A DNA stretch of 64,000 nucleotides. Source: Brasenia schreberi (Eukaryota > Streptophyta > Magnoliopsida > Nymphaeales > Cabombaceae). Where the stretch lies: contig JAYKKT010000055.1 in NCBI GenBank assembly GCA_036023115.1, positions 9,306,001 to 9,370,000 of the forward strand, in the 5' to 3' direction. The notes under the pieces were generated by a model. It searched no databases. It was not told the origin of the DNA and saw only the letters and a list, made by a program, of their open reading frames with translations. Positions 1-11,800 of this stretch are shown here, one piece after another (within the stretch, counting starts at the first letter, position 1; every line of letters starts with the position of its first letter). The translations under genes were made by a program, and so were the position numbers.

Positions 1-1480
1 TGAGAATGCTCTATAAACTCCCTTGATGGACAAGGAAATGGATTTTCTTCATCAAAAGAGTCAGAACCCTCGTGTAACAATCAAGTAAATCATTTTCAGT
101 GACGGTACTATTGTATGTATGTGAAACAAACGCGCACTGCATAATTAGGATACGAGCTGAGAAGAAAATGATATTGAAGACTAAGAAAAGGAAAAGATTC
201 TATGATGCATATTGTGATCTCTTTACGCACATTGCACACTGCATACTGATCTCTCTATGCACACTGCACACAAACATAAGTAGCAGACATGCAAAGAAAA
301 AAGGACCAGGAATACTAGGTAGAACACATGAGCTGATGCAGACAAAAGATCTAATACAGTAGAACACAATCACTCCAAAACGTCTCTATCGAATTCATGC
401 CACCAAATATCTAATCCCATACCGAGAGAAAGTTCGCTAGTATTTTACCTAAACAAATTTCAATTTAACATGCGAAGCCTAATTGTGGTTCCTACAACCT
501 ATACAATATTTGAATGCTTGTTTTCCCATCCACAAATTTGTTTCAATAATCAGAAAAATATAGCCAATGGAAAATGAGAGAACGAGAGATGGTCATCCAT
601 CAATGGAGATGAGATGGAGATTCATTAGAGAAAGAGAGAAAGGGGGTGGGGGGGAGAACTAATTGATACCTGGTGGTTGGAGATGGATCATAAGGAGGGA
701 TCGACTAGGATGAGCATAGGTCTAAGCAAGGTGGAGAGAGGGTGATGCCTCACTCAATCAGATTTGAGCCAAACAATCGGGAGGACAGAGAGTCTAAACA
801 CGTGATGACTCAAGGAGAGTCACTCGCTTGATCAGATTTGGCATCCAACGATCACGAGAGTTGAGCAGAGAGATAGCGATAGAGAGAGAGAGAGAGATGA
901 AGTCCGAAGAGGAACTAGGACACAGTTTGGTTTTTTAATTAATTCCAAATCCAAATTCTGCTCACCCCTAAGTGCAAAGACGGCCAAAATTGTAATTGGT
1001 TTGAGAAGCCTCATAAATTCTTCTTGTCCGCAAACCAAATGTCCTCACATGACGAAGATGGAGATCTATAAAGAGAGACTTTGTAATCCTACATTCAGAA
1101 ATAACCAATGAGAAGCTCGAGAATAGATCTCGGGACCTCCTCACACGCTGCTGTGCTATGGATGTTCAAAAATCACTAGCACGAAATGGGTTTATTCCGA
1201 CTGTGGGCAGTGGATTATTCAGAACAACTGGAATAAGGTATTGCATTTTCTGGCTTTTCAACAATCAGGATGTTGAAGAAAAACCAGAGGAATTGGTTTT
1301 TTCATAAATCTTACTGTTACACAATTGGAATAACGTTTCCACAATTTCCACCGTTAGACAATCGGAAAAAGGAATGAAGAACAGTCTTAATTGAGTCCAA
1401 TGAATGATTTCACCCAGAAGGAATTTTTTCCCTTTTGTCTCTCCGGCCTGAGACTGCCATAGTTTCCTTCAATCGTCATA
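1..1480. other. No recognisable gene; AT-rich flank
   Basis: I see no coding region or recognisable mobile-element protein here on either strand. The stretch holds a G-rich patch near 640-655 and a short GA run near 873-899. Reading frames present are short and have no family resemblance. It is probably decayed repeat DNA, but that is inference from the surroundings. Confidence 0.5.
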
Positions 1481-2096
1481 TGTTGGATTTAATGTTAATT
1501 AAAGTTGGGTTAATAAACCCATATTTCATTATCTCTAAATATTCAATTTATATATATGTAAAGTCTTAAAGTATAAAAAGTCACATGTGAAAAACGTGTG
1601 CATATGATACTAAGAAAAGATAAAGTTTAGTCCAACCACATGTCTTTTTATATAGTTAGCAGCTCAAGAACCTTAGTTCAAAGAGCTTGAGGAGGACATC
1701 TTAAATCAAACACGCGTGGATTGGGCTGGACTTGAGTTTGGGAATTGTTACGGGATAGTTAAAAGTGTTTATGTGGGAATGATTACGGGATAGATAGATG
1801 CACTATTTGGATCGGATTCATAATTCGTGATTCATCATGCAACCTATAAATAAAGGATTAAGGCTCTCTAATTCACACATATGCTATTAACACACTCTCT
1901 TCTCTCTACCCTCTCTTCTACTTGTATCCTGTGCGATTGTGTGGTTGTTGAGCCATAGTCGAAGTTGACTGGAAGCAAAGTACGTCACTTTGATTTGTGT
2001 GTACATTTTATCTTGAGAGGAAAGCAAAGACCCGTATGTACTGCATAGTGGGGCATTGATTTTTCTATGACAAGTCTAGAAGGTTATCTCCTACAA
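1481..2096 (+). repeat. Candidate 5' LTR of a decayed Ty1-copia element
   Basis: The block begins TGTTGG at 1,481, has a TATA-like motif (CTATAAATAAAGG) near 1,845-1,857 followed by a CT-rich initiator-like tract (about 1,885-1,925), and is followed within about 350 bp by copia gag-like coding. That order matches U3-TATA-R-U5-gag. The 3' limit (a CTACA near 2,095) is a guess, no clean primer-binding site is visible and no second LTR copy is in the window. An alternative is an unrelated repeat that happens to precede the gag remnant. Confidence 0.4.
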
Positions 2097-2419
2097 ATAA
2101 GTTTTCTTTTCTAATAACTGCTTTTACTTTTGTTTTTCATATGGTTTGTTTATGACTTACATTGGATCTATGACTGTTATTGATTGGAGCATATTATAAT
2201 CATTATATATTGATTTTTTATACATGTATTTATATAGTTCTTTCCATCAATCTTAGAGAAATCACTATCATCCATAGTAAACATATCCACATTTGCTTAC
2301 CCTCTGACCTAAAGATGACTTGACCTTGAAGCCGGAAAAGTTTTTCGATCTCTATTTCAAATGTTAGCATCAGCATATGAAAATTTAGTGAATTATGTTA
2401 GGGTTGCACTTGTATATCG

Positions 2420-3690
2420 AGTCAAATTGTCCCCAACCCGATGATATTGGCCCTAGCAACTCAAATAAAGTCATCGAGTGGAAGGAGAATGATACTCTAT
2501 ACCATTGTATATTATCGACACTATCAAATATTTTATTCGATGTTTATAGTTCTTCTCCTTAAGTATCAAATGGTAGAGGAGAAATCGATGACCAAATATG
2601 CTCATGAGTTTCAGTTTTTATGTCATAGTTTAAAGAAAGCCGAGATAAAGCTTCTTATCAAGATTATTATTATGTCTATTATTGAGAATTTTCCTAAGTC
2701 TTGGAAGGGTTTTGGCCTAGATCTCAAGAATAAAAAGGACAATATAACCCTTGATGACCTCATGATAGATGTAGCAATAGAAGAAGATCATAGAAGTAAA
2801 AAACACATTATACCGGTAGACAATACATATAGGGTTAACCTAACGGTTATAAAGAAACAACCTAGTGATTCTAAGAAAAAACATGCAAAGCATAAATCAA
2901 TGATCAAGATCTAAAAAAACCCAAGAACAAATCGTGTTGGCTTTGTGGTCAAATTGGACATTGGGCGAGGAACTCTCTCTCAAAGAAAGCTAAGAAACCT
3001 ACGACTCTCGAAGGAGCTATGGTCAACATGGTGACCAGTGTACCTACTGGCGATGAATATCTATCTCTTAAACACCATCTCCTTTCTATTTATAAGTCAC
3101 AGTACTAGATTGTAAACACTATGGCTAATGCATATATTTGTGATGACTAGTGTATGTTTGTGTTTTATCAGGCCATTTGTGGCAAAACTGTGACCTTAGA
3201 AGATCAATTGAATACTGAAGTTAAGGGTGAAGGGTGTGTGTAGATTTGAAGTTTCTTTCGAGAAAAGTTCTAACTCTTAAGGGAGTTAGACACATTCCAA
3301 CAATTTGTCGGAATATCCTCAGTGATCCTACTTTAGTTAGGGAGAGATTAAGGTTAGATTGTAAATTTAATAAAGTTATAATTATATGACTTAGTATATA
3401 ATATTTCTTTGGGAAGGGTTATTTGTGTGATGTAGAGGATTTGTTTAAAATTCATATAGAACTGATTGTTGATTCTTGTATAAATTTTAATGTCAATAAA
3501 GCTTCTACTTCTTCTTCTTCTTCACTTTCTTCTTTTGTGTAAATCATATGATGTATGGCATGCTAAATTGGGTCATGTAAACTTTGATTCCATGAAAAGA
3601 AGGATGAACTTAAACCTTATTTCTAAGACTGTTATAGATAGAAAACAAAAATGTAGTATACGTGTACAAACGAAACAACTTATATAACCT
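2420..3690 (+). pseudogene. Ty1-copia gag-protease-preintegrase remnant
   Basis: Fragmented copia polyprotein. Around 2,470-2,530 a frame reads like the copia gag block WKENDTLYHCILSTLS; 2,566-2,900 continues with the gag helical region (ENFPKSWKGFGLDLKNKK, DLMIDVAIEED). At about 2,936-2,975 there is a zinc-knuckle relic, CWLCGQIGHWARN, with the last cysteine replaced by N. Around 3,265-3,390 a frame reads like the region just after protease (VLTLKGVRHIPTICRNIL), and near 3,560-3,620 the pre-integrase motif DVWHAKLGHVNF appears. Integrase core, reverse transcriptase and RNase H are missing. Several stop codons and frameshifts show it is dead. The family resemblance is to TNT1-94-like copia elements. 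Confidence 0.8.
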
Positions 3691-3764
3691 TTCTAAAAGA
3701 TTGATTGGAAACAAAAAATTTTGGATTTGGTAGACATTGATATTTGTAAATTCAATGAAATGAC

Positions 3765-4350
3765 TAGATCAAAGGATTGTGGATTTAGGTTACTGTGCCA
3801 TCAAATACGTGATATCTTACAATAGTATCATAGTTTCATCCTCACTCTTTCACTATAAAAAGTAGTACTGACATACTGTTCTTGTCCCTTTCCCTTCTGT
3901 CTATGTATTTATAAACTTTTTAAGAGTACGACTTTCTTGAGAAAAATCACTTCATCATGGAGAAATCTCTCAAGGGGATCTCAAACACTATTTTTCTTAC
4001 AGAAAAACTGATATCTTCACCTCTATGTCTTTGTATGACCTGGGGTTAAAATCTTTTAAATAAAATTGTCTGCATTGTATAGCTGCCTGTGAACTCCGCT
4101 CATTTAAGGGATCATCCTTGCATTGTCTGTCCATCTTCCGATGATCACTTCAACAATGACAATGAATCAAGTAACAATGATGAGTTCTTAGATGAAGATG
4201 AGGAACTTGATTCACGCATATGAATATTTTACCATGTGCTTAAATGGAATTTATTAATTCTTTATTATGCTTGATGTTCTGTGAATGTATATTTTTTGTA
4301 ACCATGCTTGTGTATTATGTAAACATTCATCATGCCCCCAAGAGATGGAG
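3765..4350 (+). mobile_element. CACTA (En/Spm) remnant, short copy
   Basis: This plus-strand stretch matches, by eye, the reverse complement of 9,385-10,265 with deletions. Shared landmarks are the segment near 3,770-3,825 (encoding SKDCGF... in the other copy's frame), the acidic C-terminal coding near 4,130-4,225 (NDHFNNDN then DEFLDEDEELD) ending in a stop after CATATGA, and the AT-rich tail to about 4,345. The longer copy identifies it as the second ORF of a CACTA element. No terminal inverted repeats were found. Confidence 0.55.
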
Positions 4351-4567
4351 CTAGCTTGAATTCTCGGTTTCACAATGAGCATAAAAATGGCTAATGTTTT
4401 AATAAATGATAGCTTGAATTCTCGGTTATAGTATATGGATTCAGACTCTTTCACGGAAGCTCTAATATTGTTCAGACTATTTTTTCTGCAAAAGAGTGTT
4501 ATATAGTAGTTTCAACTGAGATTTACTGAACCTTTGGAACTTGGTTTTCTGTCCAATTTGTCTCACT

Positions 4568-4850
4568 GATAGAGTAGTGTTTGGTTTCCCTGTTTGAAAT
4601 TGCCAGTGTTTATTTTTCTCATTTAGCATTAGATATTCTAAAGCTCTTGCTTCTGCCTAGCGATGAACCAGTGGATTCTCCGGCTGCAGGTGGCTGGAAT
4701 CATGAGCTTGCTTGTACCCGGGATGTACGAAGTGAGTGTTGTCGGTCCACAGACGGCTGGGATCGTGCCTCCCAGGTTCATGACACATTTCGTTTTTTGT
4801 TGCTTTTTCATGTTATTTTTAATATTTATGTCTAAGTTGAGTAATTATGT
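4568..4850 (+). pseudogene. GLOX-like (aldehyde/galactose oxidase family) C-terminal fragment
   Basis: A frame from about 4,640 reads HSLAMNQWILRLQ and then PGMYEVSVVGPQTAGIVPPRF. This is the C-terminal beta-sandwich (DUF1929-type) of plant glyoxal/galactose oxidase-like proteins, where the family pattern is HSFSMNQR, then YEV...PP.A..APPGYY. The catalytic beta-propeller is absent. The fragment ends in a FVFCCFFM-like tail and shares its downstream sequence (TAAGTTGAGTAATTATGTGATGG) with both ends of the inverted GLOX pair at 13,970-14,760, so all three derive from one captured fragment. Similarity to GLOX is from memory of the family. Confidence 0.7.
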
Positions 4851-4855
4851 GATGG

Positions 4856-4913
4856 CTTTAGAATTCACTTAATTACTCACATAATTATGTGAGTAGCTAA
4901 GTGAATTCTAAAG
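4856..4913. repeat. 58-bp near-perfect palindrome
   Basis: Starts CTTTAGAATTCACTTAA and ends TAGCTAAGTGAATTCTAAAG, symmetric about 4,884.5. The two 29-nt arms differ only at two positions near the ATTA/GCTA step, with no loop. It lies directly after the GLOX fragment and before a TA-rich tract. It could extrude as a cruciform or be the fused ends of a small inverted-repeat element. Confidence 0.85.
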
Positions 4914-5041
4914 GGTATATATATAAGTATGTATATGTATATATGTATGTATCTCTATATATGTATGTATACATTATCTATATATGCATATGCATATATA
5001 TATGTATGTATATGTATCTGTGTATATATACATACATATAC

Positions 5042-5046
<5 letters not shown>

Positions 5047-5107
<61 letters not shown>
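5047..5107. repeat. (TA)n microsatellite, about 30 units
   Basis: Uninterrupted TA dinucleotide run inside a wider TATG/TACA-rich zone (4,915-5,107) and near a second TATA/TACA-rich zone at 5,380-5,490. Long tyrosine/isoleucine reading frames across it are artefacts of the repeat. Confidence 0.95.
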
Positions 5108-5109
<2 letters not shown>

Positions 5110-5400
5110 ATTAATTAGGTTTATTGAGCTTTGAAACCTTAGAAACCAAACCAAAACAGTACATTGAACCATGGGTTTGCTCCAGCGATGAGCAAATCTA
5201 CTTATGTAGGGATCTCATGGGTCAGTTCATATATATATATATAAGTATTTGTATGGGTCAGATCTTTGTGAAACCACGAGGCATAAATTAAACTACTGTT
5301 TCTTATCGCACAATACAATTTTAGTTAGAAATTTTGATTGTATACAGTTGATGGATATCGAATCGTATTGCATTCAATGTATTTGTATGTATATACATAT
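5110..5400. repeat. Rearranged copy of the 13,640-13,930 repeat
   Basis: 5,110-5,150 is the inverse of about 13,630-13,680 (TTTCTAAGG.TTCAAA.CT...ATAAACCTA), while 5,262-5,390 matches 13,795-13,920 in direct orientation (GTGAAACCAC.AGGCA.AAAT and GATGGATATCGAAT). In both places a GLOX fragment lies alongside, so the two loci share a composite ancestor. Confidence 0.55.
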
Positions 5401-5489
5401 ATTTTTATGTATACATGTATATATATATGTATATGCACATATACATATACATGTACATACATGTATATGTATATTCATATGCATATATA

Positions 5490-6645
5490 GAAAATAAAAT
5501 TTCAACTTAAAACCTATATCGAAGAATTGAGTTATCTAACCAAACTATATGAAAAGCTATCTGCTCTAGCTTCATGTTAACCTCATCTAACTCGTTCGCA
5601 TTCCAATTATATCAAATCAGCTAATGAGCCAAATATCAGTTGATAAATAAGCCATCAACAAACCCTAATCAACTAGTTGTGCTTACGAACCAGCCATACG
5701 CAAGGTATGACGCAAAGGCAAGCATGATCTCAACACAGTTCAACATCTTTTATGTGCCATATGAATAGCTTTAAATTACCTAAATATAACTTCAAATGAG
5801 GTCATACTTATCAAAAAATAAATCCTATTTCAATTTTACATCTCTATTTTCTGTTTCCTTAACAGTTCTATGTCTGCTTCCATGCTTTCGGTTTCTGTTG
5901 GTCTCCAGTCTGGCTTCGTTTCAATTCAATCAATAGGAAAACTCCAACTTAGACTTCAAATGAGTTTTTGTTTCACAATATTAAGGGTTCTTTCTAGAAT
6001 AATATTGTTTTCATCTAATCAAGATAGAGCATATGAAGAAATAGAAGATAGTAGAGTTAACTAAAAATAGGACTGATATGTTGATAAATATGTTTCGTTT
6101 TGGACTATATTTAGGTAATTCAAAACTATTAAATTTGTATCTAAATGATGTTAATCCATGTGAGATCAAGCTTCCGTGTTTGCCACAGCTAACAATATGG
6201 CTAGTGGGCAAGTCTAAGTTGTAATGTCAGCTGAATTGAAACAAAACCGTTTTGGAGACTAACTGAAACAAAAAACATGGAACCGGACATAGAAGCATAA
6301 TGGAAATTGAAATTAGAGATGTAAAATTTAAGTAGGACTTATTTTTTGATAATGACTTCGTTTCAGGTTATATTTAGAAAATCTAAAGCTACTGATATGG
6401 TATTTAAAAGATGTTGAACCGTGTTGAGATCATGCTTGCTTGTGTGCCACACCTTGGGTATGGTTGGTTCGCAAGTTCACTTCATGGGGTGTTTATAAAC
6501 TGGAAATCTTACTCATATTTGTCTCATTAGCTTATTTGATTGATTAGAATGTGAACGAGTTAGATGAGCTTAACATGAAATGAGAAAAGATACTTTTCAT
6601 AACTCAATTCCTCTATATAGGTTTTAAGTTGAAATTTTATTTTCA
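5490..6645. repeat. Inverted-repeat unit with arms of about 350 bp
   Basis: The left arm 5,490-5,855 is the reverse complement of the right arm 6,308-6,645. Matching landmarks include GTTTTAAGTTGAAATTTTATTTTC at the outer ends (inverted at the left end), AACGAGTTAGATGAG in the middle and GAGATGTAAAATT at the inner ends. The spacer 5,856-6,307 has its own second copy at 10,799-11,185. No protein similarity is visible. It could be a foldback element or an inverted duplication of the repeat described at 5,957-6,900. Confidence 0.7.
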
Positions 6646-6900
6646 AATAAATATGGTTTTTTTGTTAGAGGGGGAAGGCCGAAGCTACCTATGTATGTCC
6701 TGCATATTGAACTCACAACCTTCATCTTGTTAGTAGAGACCCCTATCCAAGTTATCTATGATTCAGGGTGTTTAAGTGCTATTCACAGACAAATTTATTG
6801 TACAATTAAAAGACTTCATTTAACCAATTAATTTAAAGTTGGTCAACATGTTTTTCTATGTATATATCTACAAATGGTCTATACACTGAAAAATACAAGC
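5957..6900 (+). repeat. Direct repeat, copy 1 of an unclassified family
   Basis: Matches 10,799-11,800 in the same orientation over almost 1 kb. Shared anchors are GAGTTTTTGTTT.A.AATATTAAG, GGTTCTTTCTAGAATAATATTG, GTTGAGATCATGCTTGC and the SINE-like piece near 6,660-6,775. No coding potential is recognised. Confidence 0.75.
6660..6775 (-). repeat. tRNA-derived SINE-like head
   Basis: Read on the minus strand there is an A-box-like TAACTTGGATAGGGG followed about 30 bp later by a B-box-like GGTTGTGAGTTCAATATGC, as in tRNA-related polymerase III promoters. A better preserved copy lies at 11,575-11,682. No poly-A or T tail and no target duplication were found, so the call rests on the two boxes and the repetition. 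Confidence 0.4.
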
Positions 6901-9384
6901 TTGTGATACTAGATTTGAATCGTGGCTGCTTGTAGACACCCAAGGAAGGCAATGGAGATTGTCTTCCTTAGACTCTAGAGAGCAAGGAAGTGAGAGAGGG
7001 AGGAGGGGCAACGTTGTTGCGGTTTTGAGAGCATCAAGAAGCCAAAAATCGTGTGGGAGAACCAATTCTAGTGAGGTAAAAATTTCCTGTTTTGATGTAG
7101 GTTTTCTTCAGCGAAAAGTCGGTGAATAGAGGTCGGATGATTAAAGGGAAAGGGATAGAGGTGGGAGGCAGTCCTTGTGAGTCATTCCCCAGCTCTCATA
7201 TAGCCAAAAAACACTGAAATTTGTTAGGTTTCTTGTGAGTTTTTGATAAAGGACCAAAACTACCCATTTTCTTTCTATTTTTTGGTAAAACTGCGACCAA
7301 TGGCTGACCGTTTGATAGTGATAAATAGGGAAAATCTGGACAAAGCCCACCATTTTTTGCAGTTGAAAACAATGGTTCTATGGTTTGTGTGGTGTCAACC
7401 CTTAGAAACACTATGCTGAACACTGAGTCAGTGTCCCCACAAAAACAAGGTTTCGGCTCCAGATCGGGTCTACAAATTGCAAGGCAGGATCCAATTTAAG
7501 TAATAGAATGAATCCAAACCTTTTAACCAGATCCAACGGAATTTTAAGGATCCATATTACGTTTTGGGGGTATTTCGAGCCCATTTGAGGTCCGAATTTG
7601 ATGTGGTTTGAATCGATGGATCCATAATTAAACATAGAATATTAATGATATGTTCTTCTCATGATTTATATACTAAATAAGGGTGATTAAAAAGAAGATC
7701 TGTATTAGATATTTGGATCCACATAGAGGTTTCAGGTAGGTGGATGTGTCCACTCCAGATGTATACTAGAGATGGTTTTAATTGTTATTAAATGATGTAT
7801 GTGATTGTGAAATGTTTGTTAATGCTTAGGATGGTTAACTAGCCAAAATCGATTGTGCTTCCCTTAGGATGGTTGATCCTCCTTGATATGAATCATATTT
7901 GGTTGTCCTCCACCTTAGCATGAGCATAGCATATTTCTTCTATGTTAAATGATCCTGCCATTACCTTGACAAGAAACTTGACTATTCCATAACTTTGTCC
8001 AACCATAACATTGCTTTACAATGGGTCTTCCAAAATAGGTGAGTTAAATATGAGTGAAATAATGTAGATATGTGAATCAAATGTGAGTAGTGCTATAGAG
8101 GATAATAGGTTAGGGTATATGAGTGTAGGTTAATCAAGTGATCAAGATAATCAATGGGTGGAACCATGAGTCAAGTGAACCAATTAAGTGAACCTATTTG
8201 ACTTTCTAAAGATTAATTAATTTTTATTCGAGCATGTACTATATGCCTAGGCTCATGATCCATATTTTATATAAGATAAATAAATGAATTACAATGTATA
8301 AGTCGAACTTCCAAAGCTCATATGCATAAGAAAACTTTTCAAATTCATTGAATATGTTATACTTTCCAAAACACTGAATACATAATTTAGATTTTTATAA
8401 CATTCTAAGTACATGAACATAAAATTCAAATCCATGAGTGGTTTGAGTGGGTCTACTTGGGTTGATTGGTTTGAGTGGCTTTTATTCAAATACTGAAATA
8501 TTAGGTGGGTATTTGAAAATAGCTAATTAGCTCAGCATGTTTTATAAACTTATGAAAAAAAATAAAAAGTTTAATTAGGGGCTGAGGTGTGATCGGGTCA
8601 AGCATGGGTACGACCAATCTAGACTGACTCGTTAAGAATAGCCTCTGCTTGAGTTGTATTCAAACAACCCGAGCTCGGCTCATTGAAGCTTGATTTGACT
8701 GTGAATGACTTGATTCAGGTGTCATTTTCATGAGTTTGAATGGGGACAAACTCTAGTTCACGGAAATTTATTCAAACTTCTATTAGATAAAGAGAGATGG
8801 TGATGTAAATTCAAAATTCAAAATGTATTTTTAATAAGTGTAAAGTAATCAAGTACATTCATTGGAAAATGTATTCTTTCTGCATTTTGAATCCACACTA
8901 TTACATAAAGAATAGTTTTGATAAGTTTGCAAAGAATACTTCTCCCTCTCTATATCTATCTATTTATATATATATGAGCTGCCAAATCCTAACCACCGCC
9001 GATGATGTCTTGCTCGTGTTTAACCATTGATTTCAGAAAATACTAACATATTTCAGTGTCATCTAACTGTATCCATTTCATGAATATCTTTTTCCCTTAG
9101 TTTCCTCATATATCATGGTCTTAAATACTAGAAAGTTTATCTACTTAATAGTGTAATTATTCAACTAGGTGCAAAAGAGTAAGTCCACACTTACAAAGCA
9201 TAAACTTTTATACAAAGGTTCAAGAACCTAGCCTTATTGGCAAGCACACATGACAATTAAGAAAAAAGAAGGTTGTGAGGTTTGCAAAATGTAATTACCT
9301 CAAGGAGGTTCTAAAGGTTGAGAACCATCAAAAGATGAGTCAACTATGGGCATCTCACTAGACCCTCTCTCAATAGTGTGTCAG
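6901..9384. other. No recognisable gene
   Basis: About 2.5 kb with only short, unrelated reading frames on both strands. Around 7,830-7,890 a phrase (TTAGGATGGTTGATCCT.CTTGATATGA) recurs at 10,765-10,805, indicating another dispersed repeat. 8,940-8,975 is TATC/TA-rich. Nothing else can be supported. Confidence 0.5.
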
Positions 9385-10265
9385 CTAGATCCATCTCTTG
9401 GTGACATGTTGAATGTTTATATAATACACAAGCATGGTTATGAAAAATGTAAATTCATATAACATCAAGCATAATAAGAAATTAAATGTCAATAAATGTC
9501 ATTTAGCACATGATAGAATATTCATATGCACAAATCAAGTTCCTCTTCTTTATCTAAGAACTCATCATTGTCACTTACTTCATTGTCATTATTGAAGTGA
9601 TCATTGGAAGAAATGTTCATTGGATTATGTATCTAATTTATGTTCAAATCTTCCATTGAAGCATATATATCGAGCTAGGAAATCACTTTCTTATCTACGG
9701 TGCTATTATATATCATTGGAGCATCATCATTTTGATAAAAATCATCCATGGTTAGCTCGCTAAAGACCTCAACATCATTATTCATGGCCTCGCTCTAACC
9801 TCACAAGGTGCACGCCACATGCCACTAACTATACCTCTAGCTTGTGGTTATCTTAAATAATATACTTGTGCTTGTCCTACCAATATGAGTAGCTCATAAG
9901 GCAAAAGCCTTGATTTTATGTCAACATCAATCAAGTTATAACGCTTATCAACCTGAATTCCCATCATATGTGTCAAACCAATGACATTGTAAAACAAAAG
10001 CATTATGTTGAGATTTTAAATATCACAATTCCAACATTTCATCAGTGACACCATAGTAATCCATGTCACCTTTGCTAAATATGCTTCTTCGGACGTACAA
10101 CTCACTATTCAGGGTAGCTTTATTTTCTTCATACTCCTTTATATGAAATCAATATCCGTTAACTATGATACTATTTTAAAATATCATATATTTGGTAGCA
10201 CCGTAACTTAAATCCACAATCCTTTGATCTCTTACTCCATCCATTGTCACCTATAAACATAAATA
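9385..10265 (-). pseudogene. CACTA (En/Spm) second-ORF remnant with DUF4216-like region
   Basis: On the minus strand, starting near 10,260, frames read TMDGVRDQRIVDLSYGATKY, then FHIKEYEENKATLNSELYVR, then DMDYYGVTDEMLEL, then VDKRYNLIDVDIKSRLLPYE with LILVGQAQVYYL. The order and the YG.L.....L and VDK...I.V motifs are those of the DUF4216 region found downstream of the transposase domain in plant CACTA elements. The coding ends in an acidic tail (near 9,600-9,530; NDHFNNDN, DEFLD) before a stop. Stops and frameshifts interrupt it. A shorter plus-strand copy lies at 3,765-4,350. Transposase core and terminal repeats are not in view. Confidence 0.65.
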
Positions 10266-10798
10266 CCACATATTTTTGGGTTAAAACGTTAGGTTTCAAA
10301 CTATGATGAAAATTGAGATATAACTTCAAAGAGACGATGCCTTACAAGATGTTTAAGTCACATAGCAAATGTATCATCTCGAACTTTCAAAATATAATCA
10401 TCACTTATAGTAGGATTTGCTTGCCTCAATTTGTGCTCAAATTGCGTAGAAATCAAGAAAATAGTTGGTATCGAACAATAGCATTGCTAGCAACTACAAC
10501 CTTCTATTTTCAATTACAATGAACAAAAAGGTCTATCGAGAAAATACCAAGTCTTTCAACGCAATGGATGACTCTTTCCTTTATGATAAATCAGACAAGT
10601 TAGCAAAGATATGCATCCCCTAGGCACTGCTTAAATAGGGTCGGACTCCCTCTTGCTACACCATAGGATGGTTTATTTTCTTTAACATAAATCTTGATCA
10701 AACTTTGCTTCTTCTAGGTCGGTTAACTCCCACTTGGCGTAGGCCCTAACCAACCAAAATTAATTGTGATGCACTTAGGATGGTTGATCCTTCTTGAT

Positions 10799-11800
10799 AT
10801 GAGTTTTTGTTTGAGAATATTAAGAGTTCTTTCTAGAATAATATTGTTTTCATACTTATCAAGACGAGAGTAGATGAAAAAAATAGGAGATAGTAGATGT
10901 TAACTTAAAATGGGACTCATATGCTGATAAACATGTCTCATTTTAGATTATATTTAGGTAATTCACAACTACTATTAAATTTGTATCTAAATGATGTTGA
11001 ATCATGTGGGATCATGCTTTCCTATCTGCCATACCTAACGATATGGCCAGTGGCAAGTCTAAGTTGGAATTGTTGCATCTGTTTAATTGAAACGAAACCG
11101 GGTTGGAGACCAACTGAAACCGAAAACAATGATCCGGACATAGAACTGTAAGGGAACCCTGCATCAAACTTGCGTAGATACGAACTAGAGATGTTATATT
11201 GAAGTAGGACCTTTTTTTATATAAATATGACTTCATTTGAGGTTATGTGTAGGTAATTTAAAGTTACTAATATGTTACATAAAAATGTTGAACCATGTTG
11301 AGATCATGCTTGCCTTTTTGCCATACCATGGGTATGGCTGGTTCCCAAGCACAGCTAATTCATTAGGTTTTTCATGACTTGTTTATCAACTAAAATCTTA
11401 CTCATATTTGGCTCATTAGCTGATTTGATCTTATTGAGACGCGAACTAGTTAGACGAGCTGAACATGAAACTAGAGAAGATATTTTTTCATATAGATTTG
11501 TTAGATAACTCAATTCTTCGATATGGGTTTGAAGTTGAAATTTTATTTTCAAACAAATATTTTGTTTTGCTTAGAGGGGGAGGCTGCAGCCATATATGTA
11601 TGCCCTGGATATTGAACTCACAACCGTCATCTTGTGAGTAGAGAGGCCCCTAGCCAAGTGAGCTATCACTTGGAGTGCTATTCACAAACAAGTTTAGTAT
11701 ACCATTGAAACACTTCATTTAATTTCTTAATTTGAGGTTGGTCGAGGTGTTTTTCTATGTATATATCCATAAAAGGTCTATACACTTAAAAATACAATCT
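10799..11800 (+). repeat. Direct repeat, copy 2 of an unclassified family
   Basis: Second copy of 5,957-6,900, in the same orientation and 4.8 kb downstream. It includes the segment corresponding to the right arm of the 5,490-6,645 inverted repeat (11,185-11,560) but not the left arm, so the inverted arrangement is specific to copy 1. Confidence 0.75.
11575..11682 (-). repeat. tRNA-derived SINE-like head, better preserved copy
   Basis: Minus strand: A-box-like TAGCTCACTTGGCTAGGGG, then about 30 bp, then B-box-like GGTTGTGAGTTCAATATCC. These fit TRGYNNANNNGG and GGTTCRANTCC with one or two mismatches each. It sits inside the larger direct repeat, so it moved with that repeat after its own insertion. 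Confidence 0.45.

Noticed and set aside
4901..5172. Tyr/Ile-rich open frames over the TA repeats (also at 24,992-25,180 and 59,536-59,718)
   Set aside because: Low-complexity dinucleotide repeats translate as IYIY in several frames on both strands.
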